From the NCBI GenBank assembly GCA_947034885.2, contig OX344750.2:9272553-9336552 (forward strand): DNA of 64,000 nucleotides, in the 5' to 3' direction. Numbering within the stretch: the stretch's first letter is position 1; each line of letters starts with the position of its first letter. The notes under the pieces are model-generated. The model ran no database searches, had not been told where the DNA came from, and worked only from the letters and a program-made list of their open reading frames with translations. Source of the stretch: Thuidium tamariscinum. Lineage: Eukaryota; Streptophyta; Bryopsida; Hypnales; Thuidiaceae. Of the stretch, positions 12,561 to 24,209 are shown piece after piece. The translations under genes were made by a program, and so were the position numbers.

Positions 12561-12758
12561 AAGGTGGATTAGATAATGATGATAAAATTTTGAATTCATC
12601 ATACAATTCTTGGCCCAATTAGTGAGTTGAGAAGGCTCTTTCTACCCAAATAGTTATGAGATCATGGAGATGGATTGGGTAATGATGATAAATTTTTGAA
12701 TTCATCAAGCAATTTTGGGTTCAACTAGTGAGTTGAGAAGGCTTCTTCTATCCAATAT
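12561..12758 (+). repeat. tandem duplication, ~105-bp unit
   Basis: The two units (about 12561-12650 and 12667-12758) share 'gataatgatgataaa.ttttgaattcatca', 'caatt.t', 'agtgagttgagaaggc' and 'ctatccaa'/'ctacccaa'. They are diverged by point changes and small indels. Confidence 0.6.
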
Positions 12759-12904
12759 CTTTATGAAGTAGCTTCTTTTGGGGTTCAATTTTTCCCTAAT
12801 GAACTAGCAGAGTTTTTGTCAATTCCACCAACTAACAATGCATTAATTGGTGGTTCTCCCTAAACATTCGACATGTCTCAACTTTTTGCGATTGCTCTAG
12901 CATT

Positions 12905-13180
12905 TCAAATGGGTACCTCTAAAACAACCACTTTTTGCTATAGTGCCTAGATATCATCATTACATTGCTTGATTTTTTGAATGTTCTTGTTGGCAAGTAA
13001 AAGGAGGTTTTAACGCACCAAAGAATGCAGCATTTAGATACCGAGTGGAATGTGCAAAAGTTATGACGAAGGGAGTGAAATGTTTTTTCAAATAGATTTT
13101 CTAGAGTTGTTTCTTCAACATATGTACATATTGATTTTAGAGATGTATACAAGATGATGGTGGTGGTTTTAAATAGGGTG
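12905..13180 (-). repeat. family A repeat, diverged copy
   Basis: Shared text with the complete copy at 17811-18084: 'ttgttggc.agt.aaag', 'caccaaagaa', 'aaaagttat' and 'gtacat.ttgattttagagatgtat'. Termini are decayed. Confidence 0.45.
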
Positions 13181-14460
13181 TGATTTGGGATTATTTACTT
13201 TACTCCAAGAGAAGGAAATGACTTCTAATTTCTATAGTGGTAAAAATCCAAGAACTTATAGTTTATGATAAAATTATTGAATTTGAAAATTTTGAATTCA
13301 AATTTGGAGTTGAAGACTTTCAATTTACAATAAAATGTTGAATGATAATATGGAATTCATCAATTATAGAATAGGGAAAAAATATTACATTTATTTAATG
13401 AGGTCAATAATTTGGAGTCCATCAAGTCCTTGTAATAGATTATGCGGTACTATGTAGAAGTGGGGCTTTGTGTTCTATAGCAACTAAATAATATTGTTAG
13501 CCAATGTTTAGAGGTCCTTTCACTCCTTCTAGACATTAGATGTCCCCAACTGAGTCACTCCAAAGAAAGTGAAGAAACAATTATTATTATTATTGAAAAT
13601 ACACCTTATAAAATAAATAAAAGAGGCATTGATTTTGGATTAAATGAATCATTTTTTTGGTTTAATCCCGAAGGAACTTGAATACAATAGTTTAGTCCTT
13701 AGAAATAGAAGGTATGTTTTCAAATACAAAGTTGTATTGAATGGAAAAAGAAGATCAAAAATTCAAAATGTTTTGAATATTTTTTTAATTTGAAAATATA
13801 GGTGCTTGAATTATGTAGAATTTAAGTTTTAGGGAGATAGTAGGAAGAATTATTCAAAAAGAATCTTATATTCAAAACACACAAAAAAATGGAATTTATT
13901 ATATACATTGATCTAAGTATGGCCATTTGATAGTAGAAGGTAGCTCTAAATTCAATGCCAATTTTTTTATGAATTGATATATAAGTGAAGAATATTGTTT
14001 TGATAAAAAAAAATTACACCATCTATTTTGTAGAATTTTTGAAAAAATATTAATACAAAAGGATTTTTAAAATAGAATAAGTTTGTTTTGTATTGGTAGA
14101 AAGGATTGTGCATATAGATGTGTGGTTATAAGAGTTCAGAATAACACCCTTTATTACCTTTGAAGTACCAAATATTCTTAATAAATGACATAAATTTCCT
14201 TTAAAGTAACATTCATTCTAACTTCTAAAAAGTACTAAGCCTATTGTTTGGATATGGGTATGAAGAATAGATTAAGCAATTACATAGGTTTGTACAATAT
14301 TTTTTTTCAAATTCCAATTGCACTAATTTGTACAATATGATATTCAAGTTTTTTATTATATAAATATATGACCACATAATGGGTTCTAAACTAGACATTG
14401 ATGATTTTTTATTTTTCAAAAAAATTAAGAATTTGCATAATACATTTCCAAAATCACTTA
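13181..14460. other. AT-rich spacer
   Basis: No gene or bounded repeat is supported. A short ATT microsatellite lies near 13581-13594. Confidence 0.55.
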
Positions 14461-14585
14461 TGTACATAGATTGTAGATGATTCTTTTAGAAACAAACCTT
14501 GACTTTAATAACTTTTGCATATTGTATCCAAACGCTACATTCTTTGGTGCATAGGAATATGCTTTCACTTGCCAACAAGACTATA
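14461..14585 (+). repeat. family A fragment
   Basis: 'gattgtagatgat', 'tttagaaacaaaccttgac', 'aataacttttgcatat', 'cattctttggtgca' and 'gctttcacttg' match the right half of the family A copy at 29823-30041. Confidence 0.55.
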
Positions 14586-15402
14586 TAAAAATTGAAACAG
14601 CCTAATGATAGTAGCTAGTCACAATACAATACTAATTTGTGGTGCTTTTAGGTGTACTCACCTCATTTTTTTGGTGCTTTCGACTATGCTCAAAGACCTG
14701 AGACGCTTAAGAGTTAATTCCAGACTAACTGAAGATCACTTTCTGCACTGCCCAAAATCAACGAAATAATAATCCCACAGGTTGCCGAAACTAATCAGAA
14801 ATGTTGTGATGAAACGAGCAATTGACACCTTCTTTCGTCAACGACTCCTGCTTTATCGTTCCCACTCCTCGTCTGCCCCCCAACCCGGACGAACGATAAG
14901 TTTTCTCGTTGTCCCCTCAGGTCAACACGACACGGTGCTAGGTGACCTGGGTTTACAGTACACTCGGTCCACGTCATGCGCATCTTTGATTTCTTTTCGC
15001 AGGTAGTTGATACCATGAGTTATATTTCCAAAAGGAGTATAACAAGCTCGCGGACACTCAAGCTTCTCCAAATCTCGGTGGACTCACATTCCTTTTCTCA
15101 CATTCCTTTTTTTGTAGCTAGTTCTCTTGCACTGCGGTGCACTCGCAATCAGGAATCCGAGGAAACCGTCGTTGGGTTTCCAATCACAGCTCGCTTGGAT
15201 CAATTTCAGGTATTCCTCACGATCACGTTCTCATTCACCTGTTCTCAATTTTCCGAATTTCGTGGTTTCCGATTTATCATTTGATGAGTGCCACTGTTGA
15301 TACGATTTGCGCTGCTGCTCGTGAATTTCTCAATGGGTAGAGCAGAATGTGCAATTTGATTGGAGTTAGTATGGATTTCGGAAGGGGTGGGTTGAGTAGT
15401 GA

Positions 15403-15702
15403 ATGATTCAATTTTCGTGGTTGGACTGTGATTCTTCAGCGGTTGACGCGAGTAGCAGATTGAAGTACGTGACGAGCGCAGCGATGGCGACCTACTGGCA
15501 GATGATTGCGAACATGACGGGGGCGGCCACTCGATTCCGAGTGAACGGGGAGATGGCGCGCTTGGCGAGGCTGGAGCTCATGGAGACGCTCCGTCTGGCA
15601 ATGAACGATGAATGCGCGAATCGACCCTTCGATGCGCATTCCCGACAGTATTGTGAGGGGAAGCTTTGGCCTGTGATTCCCGGGGCGCACTTGTTCCAGT
15701 GA
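15403..15702 (+). CDS. candidate small protein, unrecognised (weak)
   Basis: This 99-codon ORF lies in a GC-rich island at 14.7-16.2 kb inside AT-rich spacer. An internal ATG at 15484 gives a 72-aa version (MATYWQMIANMTGAATR...). I do not recognise it and see no domain, signal peptide or membrane span. The island also has a pyrimidine-rich acceptor-like stretch ending CCCCTCAG near 14920, so this could be one exon of a spliced gene with the rest unresolved. It ends just before a (GGNGAT)-like run at 15708-15770. The island's composition argues for a transcribed region, while the ORF itself could be fortuitous. Confidence 0.3.
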   Translation: MIQFSWLDCDSSAVDASSRLKYVTSAAMATYWQMIANMTGAATRFRVNGEMARLARLELMETLRLAMNDECANRPFDAHSRQYCEGKLWPVIPGAHLFQ

Positions 15703-15848
15703 AGGTTACGGCGACGGCAATGGGGATGGCGATGGCGGTGGCGGTTGCAACGGCGATGGAGCTTGGATTGTTGGTGGAGGTGTGCGGGTTTTGTTGCGCC
15801 GTCGGGTTGTACGTCGCCGTGTTTGTGGGCGACGCTTCTTGTGAATCT

Positions 15849-16236
15849 GGTTGTGAATAAAGAGAAGAGTATTCCCCTGTTTTTCAATGTGACCATTTCG
15901 CTCTCTTTTTATTTGCGTGTGTCTGTGTGTGTTCGTGTTTCCCCGTTTTCGAATCAAGAAGTTATACTGACAATCCTGGAGAGAAACTGGAGAATGGGTT
16001 GTGATGAAAGAGAATAAGAGTTCTCCTGTTTCTGCATGTGAGCATTTAGTGCGAGTTTTCCTGTTTTGAATCATGGTCACAATGATAATTCTGCTGAGAA
16101 ACTTGTGAATTGGGTTGTGAGTAAAAGAGAAGAGAATTCCCCTGTTTATTAATGTGAGCATTTGTGTGTGTGTGTGTGTGTGTGTGTTTTCCTGTTCTTG
16201 AATCAATGATTGTAACGGTAATTCTGCTGAGAAAAT
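15849..16236 (+). repeat. three-unit tandem repeat with a GT microsatellite
   Basis: Units begin near 15849, 15996 and 16112 with 'ggttgtga.taaa.agagaa.ag'. Each continues through 'cctgttt', 'aatgtgagcattt', a (GT)-rich stretch, 'ttcctgtt.ttgaatca' and 'aattctgctgagaaact'. Lengths are about 147, 116 and 125 bp; the differences are concentrated around the GT tract. The third unit holds an uninterrupted (GT)n run at about 16163-16187. Confidence 0.75.
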
Positions 16237-17810
16237 GAAGCGATCTTACACTGCTCAGAGATGATTATTTTCTAAAAACAACTCAAAATCTGGAGCTTTG
16301 TTCAGTGTTGTGGAATATGGGGAGTAGTGTACTCTGAGGTGCGCATTGGCCAAGGATTTCCTATTTGAGTAGTCTGATCTCAGATTCGAGTAATCTAATC
16401 TCAATCGGGATGTTATGCGTACGGGGGTACCCAGATTCCAACTTGAATTAGCAGATGGGACCCAGGTGGTAAGCTTGTGATTGAGATTGTGTGCAGTTTA
16501 ATCCCTACAGGCCTAGACTCAGTGCAGGCAGAAGTTGTGAAAAAATTGGCACTTTGGGGGACAGTGAGGAAAACCCCCCAAAAAATCCCATACAAATTAT
16601 ACTACACTACTATGGGAATGTGTGGGAATTCTTTTGAAACTTTGACCTCATGGATTGAAAGATTATAACATTTGAAGTTAGAAGAAATTCTTTTCTTTGA
16701 CCTTGCTTGATAGCACCAAAAGACTTTAGCTCTTCTGAGAATGAGATTTTGACACTACACATAGTTATTCATTATGACACTTGCATCTTGTATCATGAAA
16801 TTTACATACTTGCCAAATTTCAAATGAAGTGGAGGAGTTTTGCACATGTTGCTGAAAGCTACCTAAGCTATTTGAAAAGTTCAAGGCAATATAAAGTTTG
16901 ATCTAAGCATTCAATCAAATTTTTTTGAATTCCCATGAAGGAAGCACGTATACAATATGCACTTGGTGTCAAAATTTCATGAACAGCAAACCAAAGTTGA
17001 CTTCATGTGCAACTATTGAAAATCTCTTATATACATAGAATGATAACTTGGTCCATTAGGGATTCATTTGAAGTTTGGAAATCAAGACCCTCAAGTATAT
17101 ATTCAACGACCTTTAGTTTGACAAAATTTTGAGTATTCAAAAATAGAATATTGTTTGAGAATAGAATTAATTATAAAGTGGTCTAAACTTGGTTTAAAGG
17201 TCTAAACTAACTTTAGATTGTGGTCCCCAACAATGAATGCATTGTGGTCTACCAATTCATCTTGAGTTAGACTTTAAACTCATGATTCTCATCTTAAGTT
17301 ACAATCCCTAGTTCCACATGTAGCCCCATGCTCTTGAATTCTCATTGGTGGAAGTAGATTAAATTAGGGACAAAATTCAAAAGACCTCCATGTTAGACCC
17401 GCTAGGAGTTTGATCCTGTCAAAACCTATAACTGATAAAATAAACACATTTGGACATGATCTAAGGTAGTGTCCCGCCAAGCCAGAATTTTTGGAAATGC
17501 AAGCCATGAACAGTTCAACGCTTATTAAGAGAATCTGCAACTCTTGGGTTTTCATTAGAAGCATGACTGATAGCACCCCATGAAGTACAGATTCTGATCA
17601 TTTTCCTTGAAAGACTCAGCTCTAGCTTTGATTCTTGCATATGATAAGTTCCTTTCACAGACAGAGCCACAGAGGCACAGACTGAAGTTTCTCAACTCCT
17701 AAGTAAAACTTAACCCCCATGGGGTTTTTTTCCCTTTTCTTTGGAAAAATCAACAGCATTTCATTGAAGTGCAGAATAAAAAGAGGGACAACAGCAAATC
17801 AATCAAGACC
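16237..17810. other. spacer, no gene supported
   Basis: GC falls from the island toward AT-rich spacer. Segments near 17380-17480 ('aaacacatttggacatgatct') resemble family G sequence on the reverse strand. No complete element or ORF is convincing. Confidence 0.45.
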
Positions 17811-18084
17811 TAAGGTGGGTACATCCAAAAGCGCCACTTATTCTTACTGTGTCTAGGTCTGTTATCATGCTGTTCAGATCTATACAGTCTTGTTGGCGAG
17901 TGAAAGCATGTTCCAATGCACCAAAGAACAGAGGATTTGGATATCATATGCAAAAGTTATTAACGGTCAAAGTCTGTTTCTGAAAGCGCCATCTACAATC
18001 TGGGTACATGACTGATTTTAGAAATGTATGCAGATTGTAGATGGCGCTTTAAGGTCAGGTGGCATTTTGGGTGTACCTACATTA
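17811..18084. mobile_element. family A foldback element, complete copy
   Basis: The left end TAAGGTGGGTACATCCAAAA is matched by the right end, reverse-complemented, TAATGTAGGTACACCCAAAA. A strong internal hairpin pairs AAAGCGCCATCTACAATCTG (near 17981) with CAGATTGTAGATGGCGCTTT (near 18031). There is no coding capacity. Related copies are at 29823-30041, 14461-14585 and 12905-13180. Confidence 0.7.
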
Positions 18085-18190
18085 ATATTGGTGGCAATAG
18101 TCGGGAACTATATTTCACTTGGGTCAATGAAGATCACCAATGTAAAAGAAAAACTCCTTATAATGGTTCAACTATTCCATTATGGGTCAA

Positions 18191-18294
18191 ATGGGAGCAA
18201 GCCCATTGTGGGCAAAATTGTAATGGTAGTATACACTAAAGTTCTAAAACATACACCTCCATTACAATTTTGCCCATAGTGGGCTTGCTCCCAT
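18191..18294. repeat. 36-bp-arm hairpin
   Basis: The arm at 18191-18226 (ATGGGAGCAAGCCCATTGTG...) pairs with 18259-18294 over all 36 positions. The only two departures from Watson-Crick pairing are G-U-compatible, and the loop is 32 nt. It lies about 100 bp right of the family A element. It could be a young foldback element or the source of a structured small-RNA precursor. Confidence 0.7.
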
Positions 18295-18509
18295 TGTTCC
18301 CACTCTTATCAACATATCCATAACATTCTTTTATCAATAATATTAGTAATAGGAAAAAATTGAGTTCTCAAAGTACCCTCTAGAATGACCTTCAATGAGA
18401 ACCTAAATTTGATTTAAATGTAGATGAGTGTAAAGAAAGGAATGACATTTTCCTTGCTATTTTCACCCATCTTTGACATCATGATGTTCACACAATTATA
18501 TACCTTTTT

Positions 18510-18880
18510 GTTGAATAATAGGACATTAGGTGCTTTTTGTGATTCAAATCCTCGATACAATACATTAAGGGAACTTTTTTATATTGAAAAAGATAAATTT
18601 GGTGCAACTAAGTACTATGGGTTTATCAAATACTTGCAAAATGAAATGTTTTTTATTGGACAATGAAGCATTAGGTGCTTATTATTATTTAAGTCCTTGG
18701 TACATTAAGGGAATTCTTTACATGCTAAAGGACAAATTTGGTGCAAACTAAGTACTAGGGACTAATGATGTTTTGCATAAGAAAATACTTTTTATTGGAT
18801 GATGAGACATCGGCTACTTCTTGCCATTCAAGTCCTTAGTACATTGAATTCTTTATTTTGAAAAGTTCATAATAATACTT
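18510..18880 (+). repeat. imperfect tandem repeat, ~140-bp unit, 2.5 copies
   Basis: Repeated landmarks in order: 'gacattaggtgctt', 'tca.gtcctt.gtacattaaggga', 'aaa..acaaatttggtgcaa', 'ctaagtacta.gg' and 'ttttattgga'. Copies start near 18517, 18666 and 18800; the last is truncated. The first copy is open as an 80-codon ORF but the others carry stops, so I do not call it coding. Confidence 0.6.
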
Positions 18881-20487
18881 GATGAAATCCAACCAAGGTA
18901 ATGACACAATTATGTACATATTTCTATACTTAAATTACCTTCTTTAGCCTTTAATAAATAACTTTTGCATGTCAATTCTTGATGGGCACTTTGAAAGTCT
19001 AAAGTTTCTCTAATAGTCCCTTTGAACTCTATAATAATGAAGGAAACAACTATTCTAGGCACCCATGGTCATCAATTTGGAATGTTATGACCATCTCATG
19101 TCATTGACAACATGAATGAGGTGCATTGCCATTAGATATCTACACAAACATTTAGAAGTATAACCTTTTGATGTCAACTTCATACATACTTAAAGCATCT
19201 CCCAACATATTTTCACTAATCCATCTACAAGCTATATTTCTTTTAAGATTAATGAGTTGTCATACTAATAATAGCTTACTTTTTGTTTCAATTACAAGTT
19301 ATGTGACTTGTAATTGGTTGGAAGTATTTGAGTGAGTTGTATTGTTGAAGATGCAAGTGGTCATCCCCTCTAAATATGGAACAATCCCAATTGAAGGGAC
19401 TAGGATATTTAGAGGGTTGTAGAAGATGGTCTCACTATTGAATGAATTTGGGATAGTATTAACTTAAGCCATTCAAGGTTTATAGGCCAAATAAAGAAGG
19501 TCAATTTGAAATAGATAAATTTGGGCAAGTTACAAGGAATGCTACTTTAGCAAGCCTAATAAGAGAAGCAACCCATTTTGACCACTTAAGCAATTGATCA
19601 TATTTGAGATGTAGGTTTGTTGAAGGGGACAAATTTCCCATTTATACAAATAGGTTTGAAAAAGGAATCTACATTTTTCAGAAATTTATTTTGCAAAACA
19701 AAATTACTATGATAAAGATTGAGTTAAAGATTGAGCTAAAGATTTTTCAGCTAAAGATTGAGTTCATCCCACTTTGGTTATAGATCTTTTCATTTTTGAC
19801 TAAAGGCTAGTTGCAAAATTAACCAAGGGTTGGTTGCAATATTGAGAGATTTGTAGCAAACCATAATGCGTCACAATTGTATTGTGAACTACATCCTAAT
19901 TAATCACTACTCATCTTTACTACATGGAAACACAACACCCTACAATGCCAAAATGGGAGGTGATCAAGAATGAGTTGCCTCCAATAAAGTGTTTTCTAAG
20001 GGTCTAAAAAAATCTTTCTCAAATGTATATTCTATTGCATGAGAGATTATTACACCACATGGCAATACTATAAGGCCTCGCTTATTGACAAAATGAAGTC
20101 TACAAATACTCATGTAGAGAAGCTTCACTCACGAGTGTAGGCAAATGAAAAATAGTGAAAATATTTATTGGTGAAGTGACTTTGGCTCACTAACTTGTGA
20201 GATAGTAACAAAATGCTCTTGCCTTCTTGTCCAACGGGAGGAAAATATAAGCTAAGCTTATGTTGCAACTTGTGACCAACATTTGTATTTTGAGTAGTAT
20301 AAGTTATAGCTTGGTCTCACAAGTTTGGGCCAATAGGTTTGGACTATTGTATAGTCGAGGTACACATTACTAACACACTCCATCAACAATAAATAGGATA
20401 CCCTATTTTCAACCAAATTTAGAATGGATTTCTATTTTCTCCTTGGAATATATGTCTTTGTGCTATTTCAAAGTTTGGACCAGTATG
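18881..20487. other. AT-rich spacer
   Basis: No gene, RNA or bounded element is supported in this stretch. Confidence 0.5.
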
Positions 20488-20736
20488 TTAACCCTTGAGC
20501 GTCCCAAGCGAATTCATTGAAATCCAAACATGTCCAAACTCATTCCACTAAAACTTTCTTCTAAGAAGAAATCCATGTAAACCAACTGTACCGATTGGTA
20601 GTCAAGAGAGGCCCAAAAGTTTGGGGAAAAGGACACGTCCTTTGACTGTACTACTCAAAAGATTATAATGGTCAAATAAGAAAGTTTTTCAAATTGGAGA
20701 GGCCAGATTTTGGTCGCTGGGGCGCTCAGGGGTTAA
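20488..20736. mobile_element. family F element Fb (249 bp)
   Basis: The left end is TTAACCCTTGAGCGTCCCAA. The right end, reverse-complemented, is TTAACCCCTGAGCGCCCCAG. TTAA occurs at both edges. It is the shortest clearly bounded copy of the TTAA/CCC family with matching ends over about 20 bp, and it has no coding capacity. Confidence 0.75.
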
Positions 20737-20740
20737 TGAC

Positions 20741-21015
20741 ACATATGTGAGTACAAAAGTAGGAAGTAATTAGCAAGAAAGTACTTCTTGAATGATTGGA
20801 ATTGGATGACACTAGATGTTAGTCATGGACCAAGCCCAACTTTTGCCTTTCAAAATTCATAGTAATTTCAATTCAAGAGATAAAATTACCAAATTTTTTG
20901 CAACCCCCATTATTTCTGTCAATGCACCTCTGAAAATATTTACCTTCCCTTGCACTACCCTAGATCATGTCCAAATGTGTTTATTTTATTGGTTATGGGG
21001 ACCTCTACCATAGCA
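20741..21015 (+). repeat. family G repeat
   Basis: Shared text with 25860-26060 and, reversed, 30500-30780: 'cttgaatgattggaattgga', 'agccatg'/'agtcatg', 'aaa.tcatag.aatttcaatt', 'ataaattttttgcaa.cccc' and 'ttacctt'. Boundaries are unclear. It sits between family F element Fb and the hAT pseudogene region. Confidence 0.55.
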
Positions 21016-21381
21016 AAGGCAAGATTCCTCCCAAATTTCAGGCAACCGACAGTGACACCACTTGACAGTTCCTGTTCCTCCAACCGAATCTCGCTAACCT
21101 TTTTTTGTGATCTGGACAACATGCATCCAACGAATTTTTTAGGAATTGTGGGCAGTCGTGCGACTGGCTGCCCGCTGGGTTGGTGAGGCGCCTTCCTGGC
21201 GTCTGCACCCCACCCTAACCCCACTTTTTTGGCTACAGGGCCGAAAATTTGAAGCTAGTTCTGGCGACTTACCTGTGGGAAAAAAATGTCACTGTTCACC
21301 TGCTTGGCGAAGCTCCCTCTTTCGTTTTAGCTCCTAAGGCGACGCTCCCTGTTGCAACGATGCTGCTGTGGCGAATAAAAC

Positions 21382-21438
21382 ATTACTTGGGGGAATCGAA
21401 CCCCGGCCGTGAAGGCCTTGCCCAATGCAACAAGTAAT
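21382..21438 (-). tRNA. tRNA-like cloverleaf, 57 nt, probably non-functional
   Basis: On the reverse strand, a 7-bp acceptor-like stem (ATTACTT/AAGTAAT) encloses three further arms. These are a D-like arm (TTGC-ATTGG-GCAA), an anticodon-like arm (GGC-CTTCACG-GCC) and a T-arm with a GGTTCGATTCC B-box (GGGG-TTCGATT-CCCC). It lacks a normal variable loop, has short stems and is well below 70 nt, so it is not a standard tRNA gene. It may be a decayed tRNA, a tRNA-derived repeat head, or structured subterminal DNA of the adjacent transposon. Confidence 0.35.
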
Positions 21439-21621
21439 CGCCCCACCCCCAACCAAGTTAGTGAAATGTGATAATGAAACTCGGAAGTCAAAACTTGCCA
21501 CCATAGTGGAAACAAACTGCTTACATTTCCACTCCTTGTCGACTTCTCTCCTCCCGCCATGAAATTACCGCCTTATTGATCGGAAATGTCTGGAGAGTAA
21601 AGAAGTTTTGTGAAAATAATT

Positions 21622-24209
21622 TCACACATGTATCAACGTGCCCACAAGGCGGTTTTGGAGCTTCGACTTTATGAAGCTGAGAGTCGAGAAGGTTCGCTCA
21701 TCAGCGACATTGCCCAGAACTGTCGTAGTTGCAATTTTGACCACCTTAAAGAACTCAAATAACCGATTAAGCATAAGGGCATTCTGCCCAATCCGAAGCT
21801 ACAGTTTTGTAAGAGGATTTTGGTCTCTCGGCTCCTGCATTGCTCCCTATGCATGCGATTTCATTGTCAATTTAAACAAAGACATCTGCAAGGTCAAGAG
21901 TTTGCCATCAAGTAATGGATCCACCTGTTGATAATCAGGCTCATTGGATGACCCAAAGTTCACCTGTCGAACAACGCCAAAATGTGCCTTCAAAGTCTTA
22001 ACATGCAAAGCAAATAGATCTTCACAGTTAGCTTGCATCCAATATTGGGGGAATACGACCCCCAAAGCGTTCATCAGCTCAACCTTGGGAAAATGTGAAT
22101 CCAGTTCTAGTGACATCATTTCTGCCGCATCTCGGCACTGACCCTTCACCGAGGTGATGAGTGCCGCTAAGTCCTACCTCGTCACTGGCAACTGCAGACA
22201 CACAGAAACAGTCCACGAGTTAGTAAGCCTCTCCAAGGAAGTAACTACTAAACAATGAAACAATATAAAAGAAAGTTAGAACTACAAAACAACAAATAAG
22301 AAGGAAAGTGAAATTTTTTGTACTAACTTACTTTTTTGCCACTCACAGGGCAAATGGAGTGAGCTGCATAAGTATGGCCTGAAATGCGGAAGGCCAAGGT
22401 CTCAACCCCCGTATTGAGGTCAGTAGACCATTCTTGGCTGATGGTATAAGAATGATCATGCAAGATATCATAAAACATCTCGAAATGTTGTTGTTGCCAG
22501 GCAGTCTCAGGATCTGAATACATCATATAGAGCTCTGCTTGGCAGATTTTGACTACAGCCATATAGTCACTCACGAAAGCATCATCGGATTGTGCAAACT
22601 TCATTAACGCATTCACAGAATCCAAGAGTGGCATGATGCAAGGCAATCCAAGCAAGGTACCAATGTCACAGAGCAGATCATAATTCTCCCGAGCTGCCTC
22701 CTGTGCTGCTACTTGTTTCGCCGTCAGTTGTGGCCCCTTGACAGCAGCGTCATCACACATTTTGACTACAAGAGTCTTGTACTCACCCATAACCCGTTTC
22801 AAAGGCTCCAACAGGGAGATCCATCTTGTCTTGACCTTTCAGAGCATGCGTCGTCCTTCTGTTTCCACAATGTCAACAAGTTTTTGGAATTCCGAGTGGC
22901 GCTTCGGACTGTGACTGAAATATGAATACATTGCTTGGCATAGTGCCTCTAACTTTGCCACAACAAGCAAGTTGGAAAGGGGCTCAACGGCCAAGTTTGT
23001 TCGATGCGCCATACAATGTATGCCAAAGAGAAACGGTGCCATATGCTTCACCATTTGAACCGTCACCCCATTCCTGGAACCCTGAAAAAGTGTCACCCCA
23101 TCTGCCCCGAAACATACCAATCTACTTGCCACTTCAGACTGAGACAGTCCAGAATGGTGAGAAAGTATGCCCTCGATGGTCTCCCTCACGGCATTAGAAG
23201 TGCTGCCATCATGTAGTTTACTGAGAGAAAGTAAAATCGGAACCCTCTTGAAATCCACACAAACATAAATGTGAATGGATAGCCAAGACTGAGAGTCGAT
23301 AGTGGTAACCTCGTTTGCACTCAACGAGAAAAAACGAGATTTGGATATCACCTGACGAGTGTAGTCGGCCAGGACAATGGTGAGGTGGTCTGCCATCTCC
23401 CACCCCACCGAAATGCTCCAATGCTTTCTAGGAAAGTCAGGGACTCCGAGGAGCTCAAATAATTAACGCATACTCTCATACTGAGTTAGGGGACGTCCCT
23501 ACATAAGCAACCAACAAATTGCCCTAAATTGGACGTTCTTCCTCTTCCGTTCCCGCACTGTGCCCTCCACCACCTATTGCAAAACAGTGTCCCCAACCTT
23601 CCCCAACTTGGCAAAAAAAAATTTCTCATTCTTGACATGAGAATTTGTGTTGAGGAAGTAGTATTTCCCAGCCTTGACCTTACCGAAAGAGGTAGTGGCT
23701 TTCCTGCGCCCACAATGTTTCCAGAGAGAGTCCAATTTTGGAACCAATAATTTTTCCCTCCCCTCCACGTCCGAACAGACCTTGCAACAAACTTGCCGTA
23801 CCTTGCCATCTGCACCCAACACACTTTCAGCCCAAGGTAGACGTGTTGTCCAAGTATCTTGCCATTGTCTGTTACTTTCGTAACTCAATCTCCGTGCACG
23901 GGCTAAATCATGGGCTGGAGACGCCACTACAGGATCAAGAATCACAACATCCGGCGCTGCAAGTATAGAAGAAACTGGTGGCACGTCGAGGTCTTCCAGA
24001 ATCTCCGATGCAAGCAGAGGGGTGCCAAGAAGCACCGGTGCTAGTAATTCAGAATCTCCAAGCAATGTTGTTGAATCACCTTGGCTACTCGGCTCATCAA
24101 CCTGTGACACAGAAATACAACGATCCGACTCATGATCAGCCTCACACCCAACGCCATCGACCCTACCCTCAAAAAGAAATTTCTTCATGACGGACTGACG
24201 AGGAGCCAT
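21622..24209 (-). pseudogene. hAT-type transposase pseudogene (zinc-finger family)
   Basis: The gene would encode about 815 residues. Exon 1 is 24209-22332 and exon 2 is 22191-21622, joined by a GTAAGT...CTGCAG intron in phase 0. An N-terminal zinc-finger-like segment (CCKVC...WKHCGRRKA) lies near residues 141-171. The core follows with SLSANEVTTIDSQSWLSIHI, then the hAT C/H motif HCMAHRTNL and the KTRWISLLEPL motif. The C-terminus has the hAT dimerisation signature ERTFSTLSFIKSKL...NRL. Seven premature stops interrupt one continuous frame: 23576-23574 TAG, 23501-23499 TAG, 23465-23463 TAA, 22841-22839 TGA, 22176-22174 TAG, 21849-21847 TAG and 21801-21799 TAG. I found no frameshift. SANEVT may have lost the acidic residue usual in SADE. 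Terminal inverted repeats were not identified. Confidence 0.85.

Noticed and set aside
15666-15860. 64-codon Ala/Val-rich ORF resembling a membrane segment
   Set aside because: It is encoded by a GGNGAT-type simple repeat overlapping another ORF, so hydrophobicity comes from composition.
22922-24190. Several forward ORFs across 22.9-24.2 kb
   Set aside because: They are antisense to the hAT transposase frame, which has clear family motifs on the reverse strand.
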